DNA of 64,000 nt from Bretschneidera sinensis (lineage: Eukaryota; Streptophyta; Magnoliopsida; Brassicales; Akaniaceae): NCBI GenBank assembly GCA_023935145.1, contig CM043698.1, positions 33,947,001-34,011,000 of the forward strand. The letters are read 5' to 3'. Below the pieces are notes generated by a model that was not told where the DNA came from, searched no databases, and saw only the letters and a program-made list of their open reading frames with translations. A program made the position numbers and the translations under genes. Each line of letters begins with the position of its first letter. The stretch's first letter is position 1. This document shows positions 12,936 to 25,100 of this stretch, piece by piece.

Positions 12936-14318
12936 TTGGAAAAACATGCGAAGGACTAACGGTATGGTAATTATATGTCAAGTAATTCACACTTTGGAGT
13001 CCGAGTTTCTTTCCATCCTGATCCTTTGATGAAATGTTTTCTGTCTTCAATGGTGGCTGAAATATTATGTTCTAGTTTATCAAGCAAAAAAATATTTATC
13101 TAGTTTTAATAAATTATGGAACTAGACATGAGGATTAATGCCTTGCTTACAGCTTCTCATTAACATTCTCGTTTTAACTCTTGATTGCATGAATTTCTTT
13201 TGGTGTGCATATCATCATTCATTGTTGAATATCCATTTAAAACTTCTTTTAGCATTTCAATGCCTCATCTGCATTAAGTAGTACTCATTAACTTACAAAA
13301 AAAATTACAACTAAAGCTCTTTATCAGTAAGTACTTTATCAATTTATCAGCAGAAGTATTTCCTTTTCTTTGTGTCTTGTTTGACACCTATTATGCAGGT
13401 TCGAAGTATAGAAATGCATAGTATTTGGTGTTTAAAATGACTACAAATCTACAATTGCACACTTCTTTGGAATATTCAGGAAAATAAAATACAAGTAACC
13501 AAAACAGAAATTGTATATTCATGAAAAAAAATAGAAAGAAACAACAATTAAACACAAACAACCCCAAAAAAATATTTAGAAAATGGTGTTAGTTAGTAGA
13601 ATAAAGAAATTACAGAAGACAAAAAAACAAAAACAATAATAAAAATTGTACAAAGAACTCAAATAATAAAATTATTGTTACTTTAGGCAGTTAGGCCGGT
13701 GGGGAGTGTTCCGAGAGGATTGATGAGGCTTTGTGGACTGATGAATGAGACTAAGAGAAAGAGCTAGGGTTAGGTCTAAATCTGGAAAAATTTAGGTTAG
13801 TGGTGGGGTGGTGGTGGTTGGTGCAGTATGGAGTGAAGCTGTGGAGGTCGGTGATGCTGTGATGGTGGGGATCGAGCAGTCTAAGTGGAGTGAAGACATG
13901 AAGTCATGAGGAGTGTGGAAGAATGGAGAACTAAAGGGCTAGACACCAAAGAAGGGAATGGAATGGCATGGTCGGAGGTAAAGGGCTCAAGGATGGAGAT
14001 GGAGACGAGGAGTAGCTGCAACGACTGAACAAGTTCGAGAGAGAGAACAGAGAAGTAGAGAAAGAGAAGAGTAATCGCAGGAATTTAGGAATTCGGTCTG
14101 TGGGTTTTTATTTTATATATATTTAACAATTTAATTTATTAGTTTAATAAAAGTCGGTTAATCGGTTACACTGACTTAAAAAAAATTGTTCGGCTTCCAA
14201 TCGACTTATCAACTTTTGAAATCGAAATTCCATATTTATACTGATTATCCGACTTAACCAACCTGATTTAACAAAAATGACTGGACAATCGAAATTGTTT
14301 GAATTTTGGACACCCCTA

Positions 14319-14326
14319 GCTATAGT
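14319..14326 (+). repeat. hAT target-site duplication, right
   Basis: GCTATAGT, the partner of GCTGTAGG at 9136-9143 (6 of 8 bases identical). Confidence 0.65.
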
Positions 14327-14668
14327 TAACCTTTGGGTCTTTAATGGGTAAGCAATTAGATCACTACATAAAGCATAATCTAAGTTCTATCTCTCATTCT
14401 CAACCTCAGAGACAGAATATTCTCTACATATAAGGGATAATCACCCATTAGACTAGTACGTGCTAAAGGAGAACCAAGGAGATGAAGCTCCTAATTTTTC
14501 CTAACAAGATTGTTTCATCACATTATTCGTTAAAAACTTCCGCTTCATTATTAAAGATAGAGCTAAGAATATAAGTTATTCATTATTTAATTTCTATCTA
14601 TAGATTATGAGTTCTTTAATCATCTATGTATTCTTTAGAATTAAGGATATTTATATTGAAATTTTACA
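14327..14668 (+). mobile_element. 3' part of an LTR with a primer-binding-like site behind it
   Basis: The segment ends ACA and is followed two bases later by TGGTATCAAAGCC (14671-14683). That is one base from the TGGTATCAGAGCC found at plant retrotransposon primer-binding sites for initiator tRNA-Met. This suggests it is the end of a 5' LTR whose left part, about 8990-9135, was separated by the hAT insertion. The LTR start could not be fixed. Downstream 14684-15585 has no readable gag or pol, so only a shell remains. It could equally be a truncated copy. Confidence 0.5.
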
Positions 14669-14670
14669 TG

Positions 14671-14683
14671 TGGTATCAAAGCC
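14671..14683 (+). other. Putative tRNA-Met-type primer-binding site
   Basis: TGGTATCAAAGCC resembles the TGGTATCAGAGC core of many plant Copia elements and lies two bases after an ACA end. The call rests on this motif alone. Confidence 0.45.
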
Positions 14684-15585
14684 ACAATAGATTGGGTTCA
14701 GAATCCTAAATAAAACTCAATCGATTGATTGAATAAAGTATGACCCTTAATTAAGGCTTAATCAATTGGTTGATTAAAATATGACAGAAAGCATACTTTT
14801 TTTTTTAATCCTAGCAATAAAATTAATATATTTGATTGATTCATATAACGCTTTAAGCTAATATTATGATTGATTTGCATGTTCATATGGATTGAAATTG
14901 ATGTTTGTAGAAACATGTTTTATGGATTTTGATTGTGTTGATTCAATTGATAAATTGCTAGTTATATGCTAGATTAAGGTTATTTGGTTGAATCAATAGA
15001 CTTCATGAAGTGTTGGAACACATTAAGAATCAATTAAAACCCTCAATTGTTGTTTAGATATAAATAAAATTGGTTTTGGGCATGAAAAGACATAAAAATC
15101 GAGAAAAAATCATCAAGTGTTGGGTTGACAGTCGACTGTTGTAAATGAAAGGTTGTGACATAAACTTTTATAGTCGACTGTGGCATGCCATAGTTGACTC
15201 TTACCTTAGCATAATCGACTATCACCTGAAGATTTTGGACATAAGGTTTTGATAGTCGACTGTCACCTAATTTTACTCTATTTTCACATAAAGTTGTCTT
15301 GATTTATTACTAAATCAACTCAAAACCATTTATGATGGAAATTTAAAGTAGTTAACATTGTAATTGGCATGAAATATGATTTAAAAGACATAATTAGCCT
15401 CATGTCTATAAGGCTAAGACCATATCAAGCAATAAACATGTGGGTAATATAAAATATACCCATGAGAGTTTCATATATTTAGTTGAAATTATAGCCACCA
15501 AAGTAGTATTTTTCAGTTGGATTTGTGAAATTTTGGTCCTGTAGTGGGATGTCTCTGATTCAAGTATATGGTCATATGCCATAAA

Positions 15586-15590
15586 GTGGT
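15586..15590 (+). repeat. Solo-LTR target duplication, left
   Basis: GTGGT, repeated exactly at 16738-16742 on the far side of the LTR. Confidence 0.8.
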
Positions 15591-16737
15591 TGTAGACTGA
15601 GGTTTCAACCCAAGAGGGGATGAATTGGATTTTTAAAACTTTTACTAATTAATCGCAAGTTTATAAAATCAGTTTAATCCACAAGCATGTAAACAAGTAA
15701 AGTGTTGTAAACAAAAGAGTTTAAGGAATAGAATATGCAAACTCAGTTTATAGTGGTTCGGCAATATTGGATTCGTTCCGACCCTACGTCCACCCTCTTC
15801 AAGGAACATCCTTGAAGCAATCCACTAAAAATCGTTAGTCATGCAACTTCACGAGTGCTGCACGAGCTTTACAAACAATCCCTTCCACCTGGAAGCTTAT
15901 CCCTTCCTCTCGGAAGCTAATCTCTTCCTTTCGGAAGTTAATCCCTTTACAATAAATGATGTAAAATAAATGGTAGAGAGATAGCAATGAAAGCTCATAC
16001 AACTGAATATTATCTCTCTTTTAAGATAAAGCTTAAAGAATGGCTCAATAATAAATATTTCAAAGCTTTTGTGTATCAATGAGTAAAAACTTGATTGAAT
16101 GTGTAATCTATCTTATTTTAAATACTCAATAGAGTGGGTTTATATAGCCTTGAATTGATATGACAATTTTGTACTGACTTGGAATGTTTTGGTGCATTTT
16201 GTACTGATTCTCACGTCTCAACGGTCATATTTTTTGAATTATCAGTCGACTTGATCAGGTGAAAAGTCTCACCTTTAAGGCTATGACTGGTACCAATCGA
16301 CTAGGTAGGACTTACCAGTCGACTGGGGACCTTCTGTCCAAAGTACCAGTCGACTGGTATGAGTCACCCAATCGACTATGGACAGTTTATCCAAAACATT
16401 AGTCTTCTGGTGTAAGTACCAAGTTGACTGGGTTGTCTTTCAACCCAGTTTTTTCATTCTTTGAAATGTTTTTGACTTTTAAACGTTAGTTTTTAAAATA
16501 CTTTTTCAAAATGAGCCATTGGACAAGCTTGTTACCTGAACCACTGAGATTTACAACTTGATGCAATACCTTGTACCTATACTAGATCTTCTATCTTCAC
16601 TTGATGTTTGATTCGGGTTGAGTTCTTGCACCTTGATCCTTGGCTGAATGCTTTTATCACTTAATACACTTAGATAGCACTGTTAGTATAATTAAATTTG
16701 TGTTTTGTCATCATTAAAATATAGGTGAGGGTCAACA
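15591..16737 (+). mobile_element. Solo LTR, 1147 bp
   Basis: It begins TGTAGACT, ends GGTCAACA (TG..CA) and is bounded by the identical 5-bp duplication GTGGT. No internal region or second LTR is attached, so it is a solo LTR left by recombination between the two ends of an element. It contains a cluster of AGTCGACT-type palindromes at 16240-16435 and TTCGGAAG-type repeats at 15885-15940. A homologous but 5'-truncated copy lies at about 60070-61209. It is inserted in the empty retroelement remnant. The family is not assigned with certainty. Confidence 0.85.
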
Positions 16738-16742
16738 GTGGT
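16738..16742 (+). repeat. Solo-LTR target duplication, right
   Basis: GTGGT, identical to 15586-15590. Confidence 0.8.
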
Positions 16743-17088
16743 GATTGTGTATTGGAATTGAGAGAGTCACATAAGAAGCATATGATTGAGAAGTGATTGA
16801 CTAAAGTAGTCTATACACCCAAAGGTGGTAGTTACAAAGGTTGGAATATAATTTCATGACTGCTTTTATGTGGAGGGTTTCATGATTGCATGTAATGAAT
16901 TATGCTCAAAGGTGTTTATATGATGATGTGTATGGACTTTCAAAGAATGTATTATTTTTTATGGACTTTGAGTACATTATTACGCCACAATTTACTAATA
17001 AAGTTACATTGTTGAACTAAAAAAGAAAAATTGTAAAATTTTTAAAGGTATTGGAGTAACCATCTTGATGTTTTCTATAATGCGTTTG
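16743..17088. other. No gene seen
   Basis: AT-rich sequence that probably continues the retroelement remnant interrupted by the solo LTR. No open frame or motif is recognised. Confidence 0.5.
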
Positions 17089-17093
17089 GTAAA

Positions 17094-17538
17094 TGTTGAT
17101 GCCAAAAATCTGTTATCGGGTCGGAGGGTCGAGATGCCAGATCTGTACACGATAAATAGTGATATAAAAAGCCACCGAAGGGAAGGGGGTGGTGCTTCCG
17201 GGGACTCTCCGATGCTTTTGTTAGTCTTGTTTTTGAGAGAGAGAACATAAATAGTGTTTGAGTGAGTAGTGAGTCCTTTTCGTACTTTGAGAGCCTTTTT
17301 ATACCAATAATCTGTTCAGGAATCAAATCGATTTTTAGCCATCAGAGACGACGTGGTTCCTAGAATATCACGTATGTTATCGTGCCTCGATGCATGAAAA
17401 GGTTGCTGGCTATAATGGCCTTGTGGTGCCTCTTGCTAGGTGTCCTTTGTCAGGTATCACTATCTAGTTACTCGGTTTTTGGGATTTTATTTGTTCATGT
17501 GTTCAAACATTACTGAAGGCCGAATTCTCCCTACAATA
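17094..17538 (+). mobile_element. Short LTR-like or TRIM-like sequence
   Basis: A distinctly GC-richer block of 445 bases beginning TGTTGATGCC and ending in CTACAATA, with GTAAA directly on both sides (17089-17093 and 17539-17543). The opening resembles that of the large gypsy LTR in this window (TGTTGATGCCAAAA), but the rest does not match it. The 3' end is not a clean CA, so the boundary is uncertain. It may be a solo LTR of a related family or a small non-autonomous element. Confidence 0.4.
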
Positions 17539-17543
17539 GTAAA

Positions 17544-18766
17544 TATGATGAAAATGTGAGAAATTTTTTTATTTTAATTTTGATTTTCTAATCACTTCAA
17601 ATTAAGAGAGTTGATTTTTATATATTTAAAAAAACATTAATCACCATTTTTTTTCTTTTCTCTTTCACCTATCATGCATAGCCCAATAGTTAAAGTGATG
17701 GGGAAGGTATCCCATGAGTATCCTACGAACGCATTGAATGGCCATAGATAGTAGTACTTGAATTAAGTAATGAACAACATTTATTTCCCTTTTTTTTCAG
17801 TTAAATCATTTATTAACTTCGTACATGAAGCACTGATATTTCCAACAACCGGTAGTAATTTTGGCCCAGTGAACTGCCAATTCCTCGCAAAGGTCATTGC
17901 AAAATGCCACAGAGCTATAAATGTCCCACGTGCCATATGCAAAATTTATTAGTTTGTTCAGGTTAAAATTTAATGGATCAGATCAATTAAAATTTTATTA
18001 ATAATTTAAATTTTTTTATTGATATAAAATTTAAAAATTAATATTATCAATAATTTCTTTTAAAATCATCAATAAATTTTTTAAATTATTTAAATTATTA
18101 AATTTAAATCAGGACTAACAAAAAATAAAAAACTTCTCAAAAATTTCTCTTAGCACATGAGGATCTATTAAACTTAGATTTCAAATTCCTTCGAAAAGAC
18201 ACATTCATTACTGTCATTTCCTGTTAACTTGACGGATCTATCGAACTTAAAACATTAACACTCCTTTTCAAAAGAGACAAAATTAAAAGGCTCACGTTTG
18301 AATTCCGATTTTACCCTTCGTGCGTTTCTTCTTCCTAGCATTTGAATTTGGAGCAATGCGGGCCCCTTTTCTCCTCGTTGCCTGACAAACGAATAAAACC
18401 GTCAGGGGTAATCTTGCAATTCTCTTGAAACCCCAAGGGCAAATTACACTCACGCCGAAATTTCAGAGTCGTCGACAGGATCTCCCCGCCCGAAACTCAG
18501 CTCTAAGCCCAATAAATCCTGTACCTCACTTCAAAGACACCCACAATTCTCAATCAATTTACTTTCTTGTCCATCTCTCCATTCAAATTTCGAACATTAG
18601 CTTATGCCCCTTACCCGCCATTCTCCTCAATTGTCAGAGGCATTCTCGTCATAAGGAATTTTCAATTTTCAATTTTAATATTTCCAAAAGGCCATTAAAT
18701 TCAAATTTCGGATCGTTAAAAACCTCGGTGATATAAAACAAAGAAAAAAAAAGAAAATTCTTTCTC
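17544..18766. other. Intergenic region upstream of TPX2
   Basis: No gene recognised. Part of 17960-18120 is a low-complexity AT stretch like the one found near 36700-36850 and 39150-39300. From about 18290 the sequence becomes more GC-balanced, as expected for the TPX2 promoter. Confidence 0.5.
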
Positions 18767-18778
18767 TTTATAAATAAA
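18764..18778 (+). promoter_or_regulatory. Probable TATA box of TPX2
   Basis: CTTTATAAATAAAAC lies about 370 bases before the TPX2 start codon and is followed by a CT- and GA-rich leader, with a GA repeat at about 19017-19062. It is the only good TATA motif in the right place. The transcription start would be expected near 18800. Confidence 0.5.
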
Positions 18779-19063
18779 ACCCAGCGTTCTTCAACCGCTT
18801 GTACCTCACGCTATTACTGTTGTACGTTTTTTTTTGTTTTTGTTTTTGGAAAGCAAAGATTAATTTCCCCTTGCTACTACGGTGAAAGCTCAACAACGAA
18901 ATCTGCGCCGTTTATTCTTATATTTGCTGCAAACGCCGAAACTCGCATTTCCAGATTTAGGGTTTTAGCCAATCAGATTCGGATATATACATTCACAGTG
19001 TATATATATCTCTGTAGAGAGAGAGAGAGCGAGAGAGTTTTCAGAGAGGGAGAGGAGAGAGAG

Positions 19064-19096
19064 ATGGCTATGTTTGGTTCTGGTTCGTTCACGTGA
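19064..19096 (+). CDS. Upstream open reading frame in the TPX2 leader
   Basis: ATG at 19064 opens a 10-codon frame (M-A-M-F-G-S-G-S-F-T) closing with TGA at 19096, 49 bases before the TPX2 ATG. If the leader is unspliced, scanning ribosomes meet this ATG first, which could lower TPX2 translation. Whether it is translated is unknown. Confidence 0.35.
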   Translation: MAMFGSGSFT

Positions 19097-19145
19097 AGCT
19101 ACAGTGGCTTTTTAGAGAGAAAGTGAGTATTAAAGAGAGAGAGAA

Positions 19146-22100
19146 ATGGAGGAGGAAATGGAGATAGAGCCAGTGTTCGAGGTGCGAGAAATCGATCTCG
19201 ACTACGAGTTCGACGCGGCTCGGTGGTTTGATTTAACGCGCGAGGAGTCTCTTGTTGAGGCTCGCGAGGCAGAGTTCTGGTTTGAGTCTGCGAAGAGTTA
19301 CCCTCCCTCTCGTGAGTCTCTCAATCACCTCCTAAATATTTTTGTTTCTTGTTTTTTGTTTGTTTGTTTGTTTTTTTTTTTTTTTTTAAATCACATTTGA
19401 AATCTGGCATTTGGATTTGTAAATGAAATGGAAGGATTTGAGCGATAGGGAGATCCAGAGCTTAGATGAACTGATCTTTTAACGTTAGTATACCTCTAGT
19501 GATTTTTCTATGTTATGTGCTTTTGCTATTTTATTATTTTTAAGCTTTCCTTTTTGCCTCAGAATTGATTAATGTGAGCTTTTATTAGCGTTCATCAGTA
19601 AAAATTCTCTTTCCAGTTGTAAAGACGGGAATCTTTGTGAGTAATTTTGATGTATTGAGGGCATTTCGCTGCAGATATTCTTTTTTCCTTTCTTTTGACC
19701 CTCATACAGCATGATGATTTTTTTTCCCTTTTTTGGGATGGGGGGCTGAGGGGTTTCTGGGGATATCATAATGATCATGATTGCAGAAATCATGAATTGT
19801 TAAAAGTTTGATGTAATGGATGACCAGAAAGAACGACTTTGAAATAATAAAAGTTTTACTTGGAAAATAAGGTTTAAACTTTAAATTATGATTATACTGG
19901 TGTTTGCTGTAGTCAAAAATTTTAATCATCCCTTCAAATTGGGTTACATAGTGCCTAATTATTAAAAGAATGGTACACGAAATGGTGTCTTGTTGAAGTG
20001 TGGTGCACCATTCCTTTCGAAATGTGCTGCATTTTCAGATAAGTTGAATTTTTGGGCTTGGTGTTGTTATTGCTTAAGCTGTACTGGAGAAGTTGATGCA
20101 TCTTGTTGGATTTCCTTTTTTGGTCTAGACATTTTATTCTAGAGCTGATGGGCTAATATATGTTTATGTTTTTCTATTCAGCTTTTATAGTGAAGTTGGT
20201 TATGAGAGAGGATATTTCCCTCGAAAATGTTAACACCTCTCCAAAATTAAAAGATGGGGAAGATACAACTGCTTTGCTTAATGATGACACTGATAATGGT
20301 CTGGGCCCAACAGTTTCTGCTACAGATGTTAATAACAGAGGTAAACTTAAGCCTATTTAGACTATGTGCCCGGCATCTTTTATTGAACTTGTTCTGTGCT
20401 CGAATCTGAAATGCGACCATCATGTATATCAACAAAGCTATTCCATAATTTAACTGTGCTGCGTTTTCAGATATGTTGAATTTTTGGGCTTTGTGTTGTT
20501 ATTGCTTAAGCTGTACTGGAGTGCATCTTGTTGGATGTACGACATTTATTCCTTTTTTGATTTATGGCATTTTATTCTAGAGTTGATGGGCTAATATTCA
20601 CTCTTATCTTTATGTTTTTCTATTTCAGATTTTATAGCGAAGTTGGTTATGAGAGAGGATGTTTTCCTCGAAAATGTTAACACTTATCCAAAATTAAAAG
20701 ATAGGGAAGATACAACTGCTTCGCTTAATGATGACACTGATAATGGCCTGGGGTCAACAGTTTCTGCTACAGATGTTAATAACAGAGGTAAATTTAAGCA
20801 TATTTCGACTATGTGCCCAGTATCTTTTATTGAACTTGTTCTTATAAAAAATAAATCTTTTATTGAACTTGTTCTGTGCTTGAATCTGAAATGCAACCAC
20901 CATGTATATCAACAGATGTTAATAACAGAGGTAAATTTAAGCATATTTCGACTATGTGCCCAGTATCTTTTATTGAACCTGTTCTTATAAAAAAGAAATC
21001 TTTTATTGAACTTGTTCTGTGCTTGAATCTGAATTGCAACCACCATGTATATCAACATTGCTGTTCCGCAATTTACTTTCATGAAACGAGCAGTATCGTT
21101 TCTCATATTCTGTTTGATAAATCAAATTCTCTGCATATACTTTCTTGATCAATATGAGGTATATTTTCTTTTTCACTGTATAAACACGATAATAATTTGC
21201 ATTTCCAATCCTTTAACCATGTTTTTCTGTTTCTGCTCCCACTATTTCTAATGTTATGCATCAGTGTTTTTGTAATGTCGTTTTCTATTTATTATAGTTT
21301 GTATATGTGTGTGTCCATGCAGGATTGACATGTAGCACTCACATATCTGGTGATAAACTAAGTGGTAAAATGGAGTCCAGTGTAAAGCCATTTTGTCCTA
21401 GGAGCTCAACTTTGATGAAACCTACTGCAAGTCAATTGGCCAAACAAAATCACTCAAGGTGATTCTTGGAGAGTCCTTAGTTTTTTATCTTATTATTGGT
21501 ACTTGCAGTTCAATGTTCTCTCAAAGATGGATAACATCTTAGTCTGACAATTTTCAGAGGTGACATACATTTGAATTTTTTAAATATCACTTGTTCTTAC
21601 CTTATCAAATTATTATGAAATTCGTTTTAAGAAATGGTATTTTTACCTTCTCCCTTTTCATTGCTGATGGACATCCCATGTGATGCACTTTCTGCAATTC
21701 TTACATTTCCAAGAAAATATAAGATGCATTAATCCAAACAATGTTTTTATTTTATTTTACTTCTCATAGAAAAAATGTTGTTGAACATACTTATCTTTTT
21801 TCTTTTAATGAAAAAATTCACTCTTCATCTTTTTCTTGGAAAACAAATGAGTTGGTGGAGAGCATGTGATCTGGATTTGTTTGTTTCAGTGTAGTAGTCA
21901 CTTGTTCAGTTCCTTATTCAAATGGTTTAACATAACTCCTAATTTCTACTGTAAATTAGGGTATTAATTTATGTAGTGAAACATTTCTATGGGACTGAGT
22001 AGTGTATACGTTATAAGCCCTTAATATGAAGGCAGCTTTGTATCACAAAAATCAGGGCATCTAAAATCACTTGTCTTTCTAGGTACTATTCAGTCTATGT

Positions 22101-25100
22101 AATATTATTTTATCCTTGTTTTTTAGATTTCAGATGCTACTGGCTCAAAATAACGAGAGAAGTTTCTGTAATTCATCTGTGGTTGAAAGTCAAGCTGCCA
22201 AGAGACAGAAGCTAGAGGGAGGTCTACTGCATAAGGTAAATAAGTTGTATGAACTAATCCTTTTGTTCACTTGGCTTGTTCAAACTTTGGAAAATTATCT
22301 GCGCTTAGTCACTGACCATGTTAGGTTGTCTGATAAACAATTTGTAAGTGTTAAAAGGATTTTGTTAACCAGTTAGCAGGCTAACCAGTAAATACAGGAA
22401 TTTGTTTTATCAAAAGTGTTTTTATGGTTGTAGTATATATTATGTACAGTCACTGATCCTGTTAATAGAAAATCAAAAGAGGCAATTCAAACTAGGGGCA
22501 ACCATGACTCAAGCAACCTGCTTGGTGTCTTGGCCCAACCTTTTTCTGGGATTGGCTTTGATTACTGGCTTGTGGGGCCATATTAGGCTTTAATTTTAGA
22601 TCTTATATATATATATATATATGTGTATGTGTGTGTGTTAATTTTTTTCCCTGATAAGTATTATGTATAAAACTTACCAATTGCATGTGCTGCTCAAACA
22701 TAACATATGTTCTCTATGGCAGGTCGCTGACGCAAAGCAGCAAACCAATTTGGTCCATAAGCCACCAAAAAAGGTGTTACCTGATGCTTCCCTCGTGTAC
22801 TTCTCTTGCTTCTGAGCACCTCATAATTGATGTATTTGTCAATCCCTTTTTACTGTTAAAAGCATATCCAAAAACCTTATTGTCTATGCTTCATAAATTG
22901 CCATAGAAATTTGCAGGTTTTGGAGAATGATAGCCTTACCTTATTGTCTATTTGTATCGATTTATTTTGATGCATTCTAAGGGCCTTAGAATTGTATGCA
23001 TAACTTTTTGTTCTGGCATCAAATTGCAATGGAAGCCAAATCAAGTTATGCAACCCTACCTACTTTTGAAAAGTTTACACGAGGGAAATCTTTGAATAAT
23101 CAGTGAAGTAAACCAAGCAGTTTCTGAGTGTTCTTGCAGGATGAAACTGTTGATTTAAACTCCACATATGCCAGGATGAAGATTACTATTCCGAGGGAGC
23201 CTGACCTTGAAACAGCGCATAGGGCACATAGGATACGGTTAGTTTCTGGTTGCTACTTTAATAATATGTTGAGGTGGGAAGGTTTTTCTGTCTGATGGGC
23301 TATCGGTTGCAATAATTATTTCAGGCCTAAGAAAAGTACACAACTAGAACATGTGTCATCAGTAGCACATAGATTCAAAGCACGCCCGTTGAACCGAAAA
23401 GTTTGTACTTGTGGTTAATAAAATGGAGTTTTATGAAAGTTGCTTTGCTTTGTTTCCTTCACCTCAAAGATATGAATCTGATGTGTAGATTCTCGAGGCT
23501 CCTTCATTGCCACTCCCAAAGAAGAGCACTCCAAGATTGCCAGAATTTCAAGTAAGTGCTAGATGACTATTAATCCATACTGGTTCATGACAAACAATGA
23601 CTTTTTCCGAACTAGTCTCTTGTATATGAACTGTGGTTCAGATTTATGTCATATTGCTTCTCAGGAATTTCACTTGAAGACCTCGGAGAGGGCTATGCAA
23701 CACTCTTCTGCTGTTTCGTCATCCACACTTCAGTGCAATGATTGTGACAAGGTTTACTCATTAAGTTGTTGAAAAATTATCATTAGCATATTTTATCTCA
23801 TAGTAATAGTTTTTCACCACTAGTCAAACCATTTTCCAAGGAAGTATGAACATGAAAAGTTATGAATTTGTGTCAGTGATGGTCTGACACAAGCGATTAT
23901 TATCATGAATTATCTTCCTTTTAGTTTGATTAATGTATTTCTTCCATTAAAATTAAAGTGTTGTCAATGGCAGGGGTCAGACAACCCTATTACTATTATT
24001 GTTGCAGACAACCGGAACAGAGAAAGCAAGAGGTATATAGTATTAGAAGGTTTTAGATGACTTGAATATAAAAGGGAAATGGTAAATTTACATCTGATAT
24101 TTATAAATTAAGGCCATAGTTCTTATTCTGGAATCTGGATTCGCTCAGACCAAGTGCCATGGATGCTGCAAAGCAAAATTGCTGTGATGTAAAGTACAAC
24201 TTCAAAGCTCGTCCTCTTAATAAGAAGGTAGCAAGTTTCAAGTATAAATCATTTGCTTGAAAGTTTGTGCATGATGCAATTACCGAATGTGAACTAATTA
24301 TTGTCTGTTTACAGATACTTTCAAGTAAAGGAGATATTGGTATTTTCCGGAATAGGAAGAGGGAAACCACAGTACCCATGGTAGTCCATCATGATCCTAC
24401 TTTTTTTTTATGTTCATAGATTGTTTGTTGGAGGAGTTTTCTGAGATAATTGTGTTTCAACTATGGTACAGGAGTTTAATTTCAATATGGAAAGGAGGGT
24501 TCAGCAACATCTACCAATAGAACTTTTCAGTAAGGTACAATTTAGTATTAATATGTTGGATTCTGCTGCCATCATCCCCACTCCTTGCTCTCTAATTTTT
24601 AATGGCGTCGTCTTATGCAAGTTTAACTCTTAAATCTTTCTTGTGGTTTCGTTGTCATCACTATTTGCTATCGTTCTCATTTTTTTTCCCTCCATGTTGG
24701 ATGCTAGCTCTCTCTGACATCTGAGCTTCAGCCAAATAATGGATCTCAGTTGAAATTTCCTCGACCTACTTGTATATCTATGAAGGTGCACTTGTTCACC
24801 TCACTTTCTATGCTTTAGATGAACACAACTTGTATCATTTATTCGAATTTGCATTTTTCCGACTACTATAATGAGTTGATTGTTTTTTGGCATAAGGGCT
24901 CAAAAGAAAATAGATTGAATTCTTTCCAAGCAGGAAATCAGGTAAGCTAGGCACATTGTTTGAATAACTAGCTCATATATACTTTCTTTTTGCATTAGTA
25001 TCTTGCATGGATACCCACTGCTATTCTAATGAGATGGTTTTTGAATTTCCTAATTAATTTTTGCAAAAACATCCTGTAGCAGATAACACATATAGTGAAA

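Larger units (their letters stand above)
9144..14318 (-). mobile_element. hAT-family DNA transposon, decayed
   Basis: A 5175-base element. The left end reads TAGGGATGTGCA. The right end, read on the other strand, is TAGGGGTGTCCA, so 10 of 12 bases match as terminal inverted repeats. Degenerate 8-bp target duplications flank it. Both sub-terminal regions are rich in the motif GTCGGTTAATCGGTT and its complement (9165-9235 and 14150-14220), the usual clustering of hAT transposase-binding motifs. The transposase relic is on the minus strand (10204-12170). GA-rich and TGG-rich sequence at 13690-14090 probably was its promoter and leader. The insertion splits what looks like an LTR whose parts lie on either side. 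It is unlikely to be autonomous. Confidence 0.85.

Noticed and set aside
18425..18736. 103-codon frame in the TPX2 promoter region
   Set aside because: No motif, lies upstream of the TATA box, and looks like chance.
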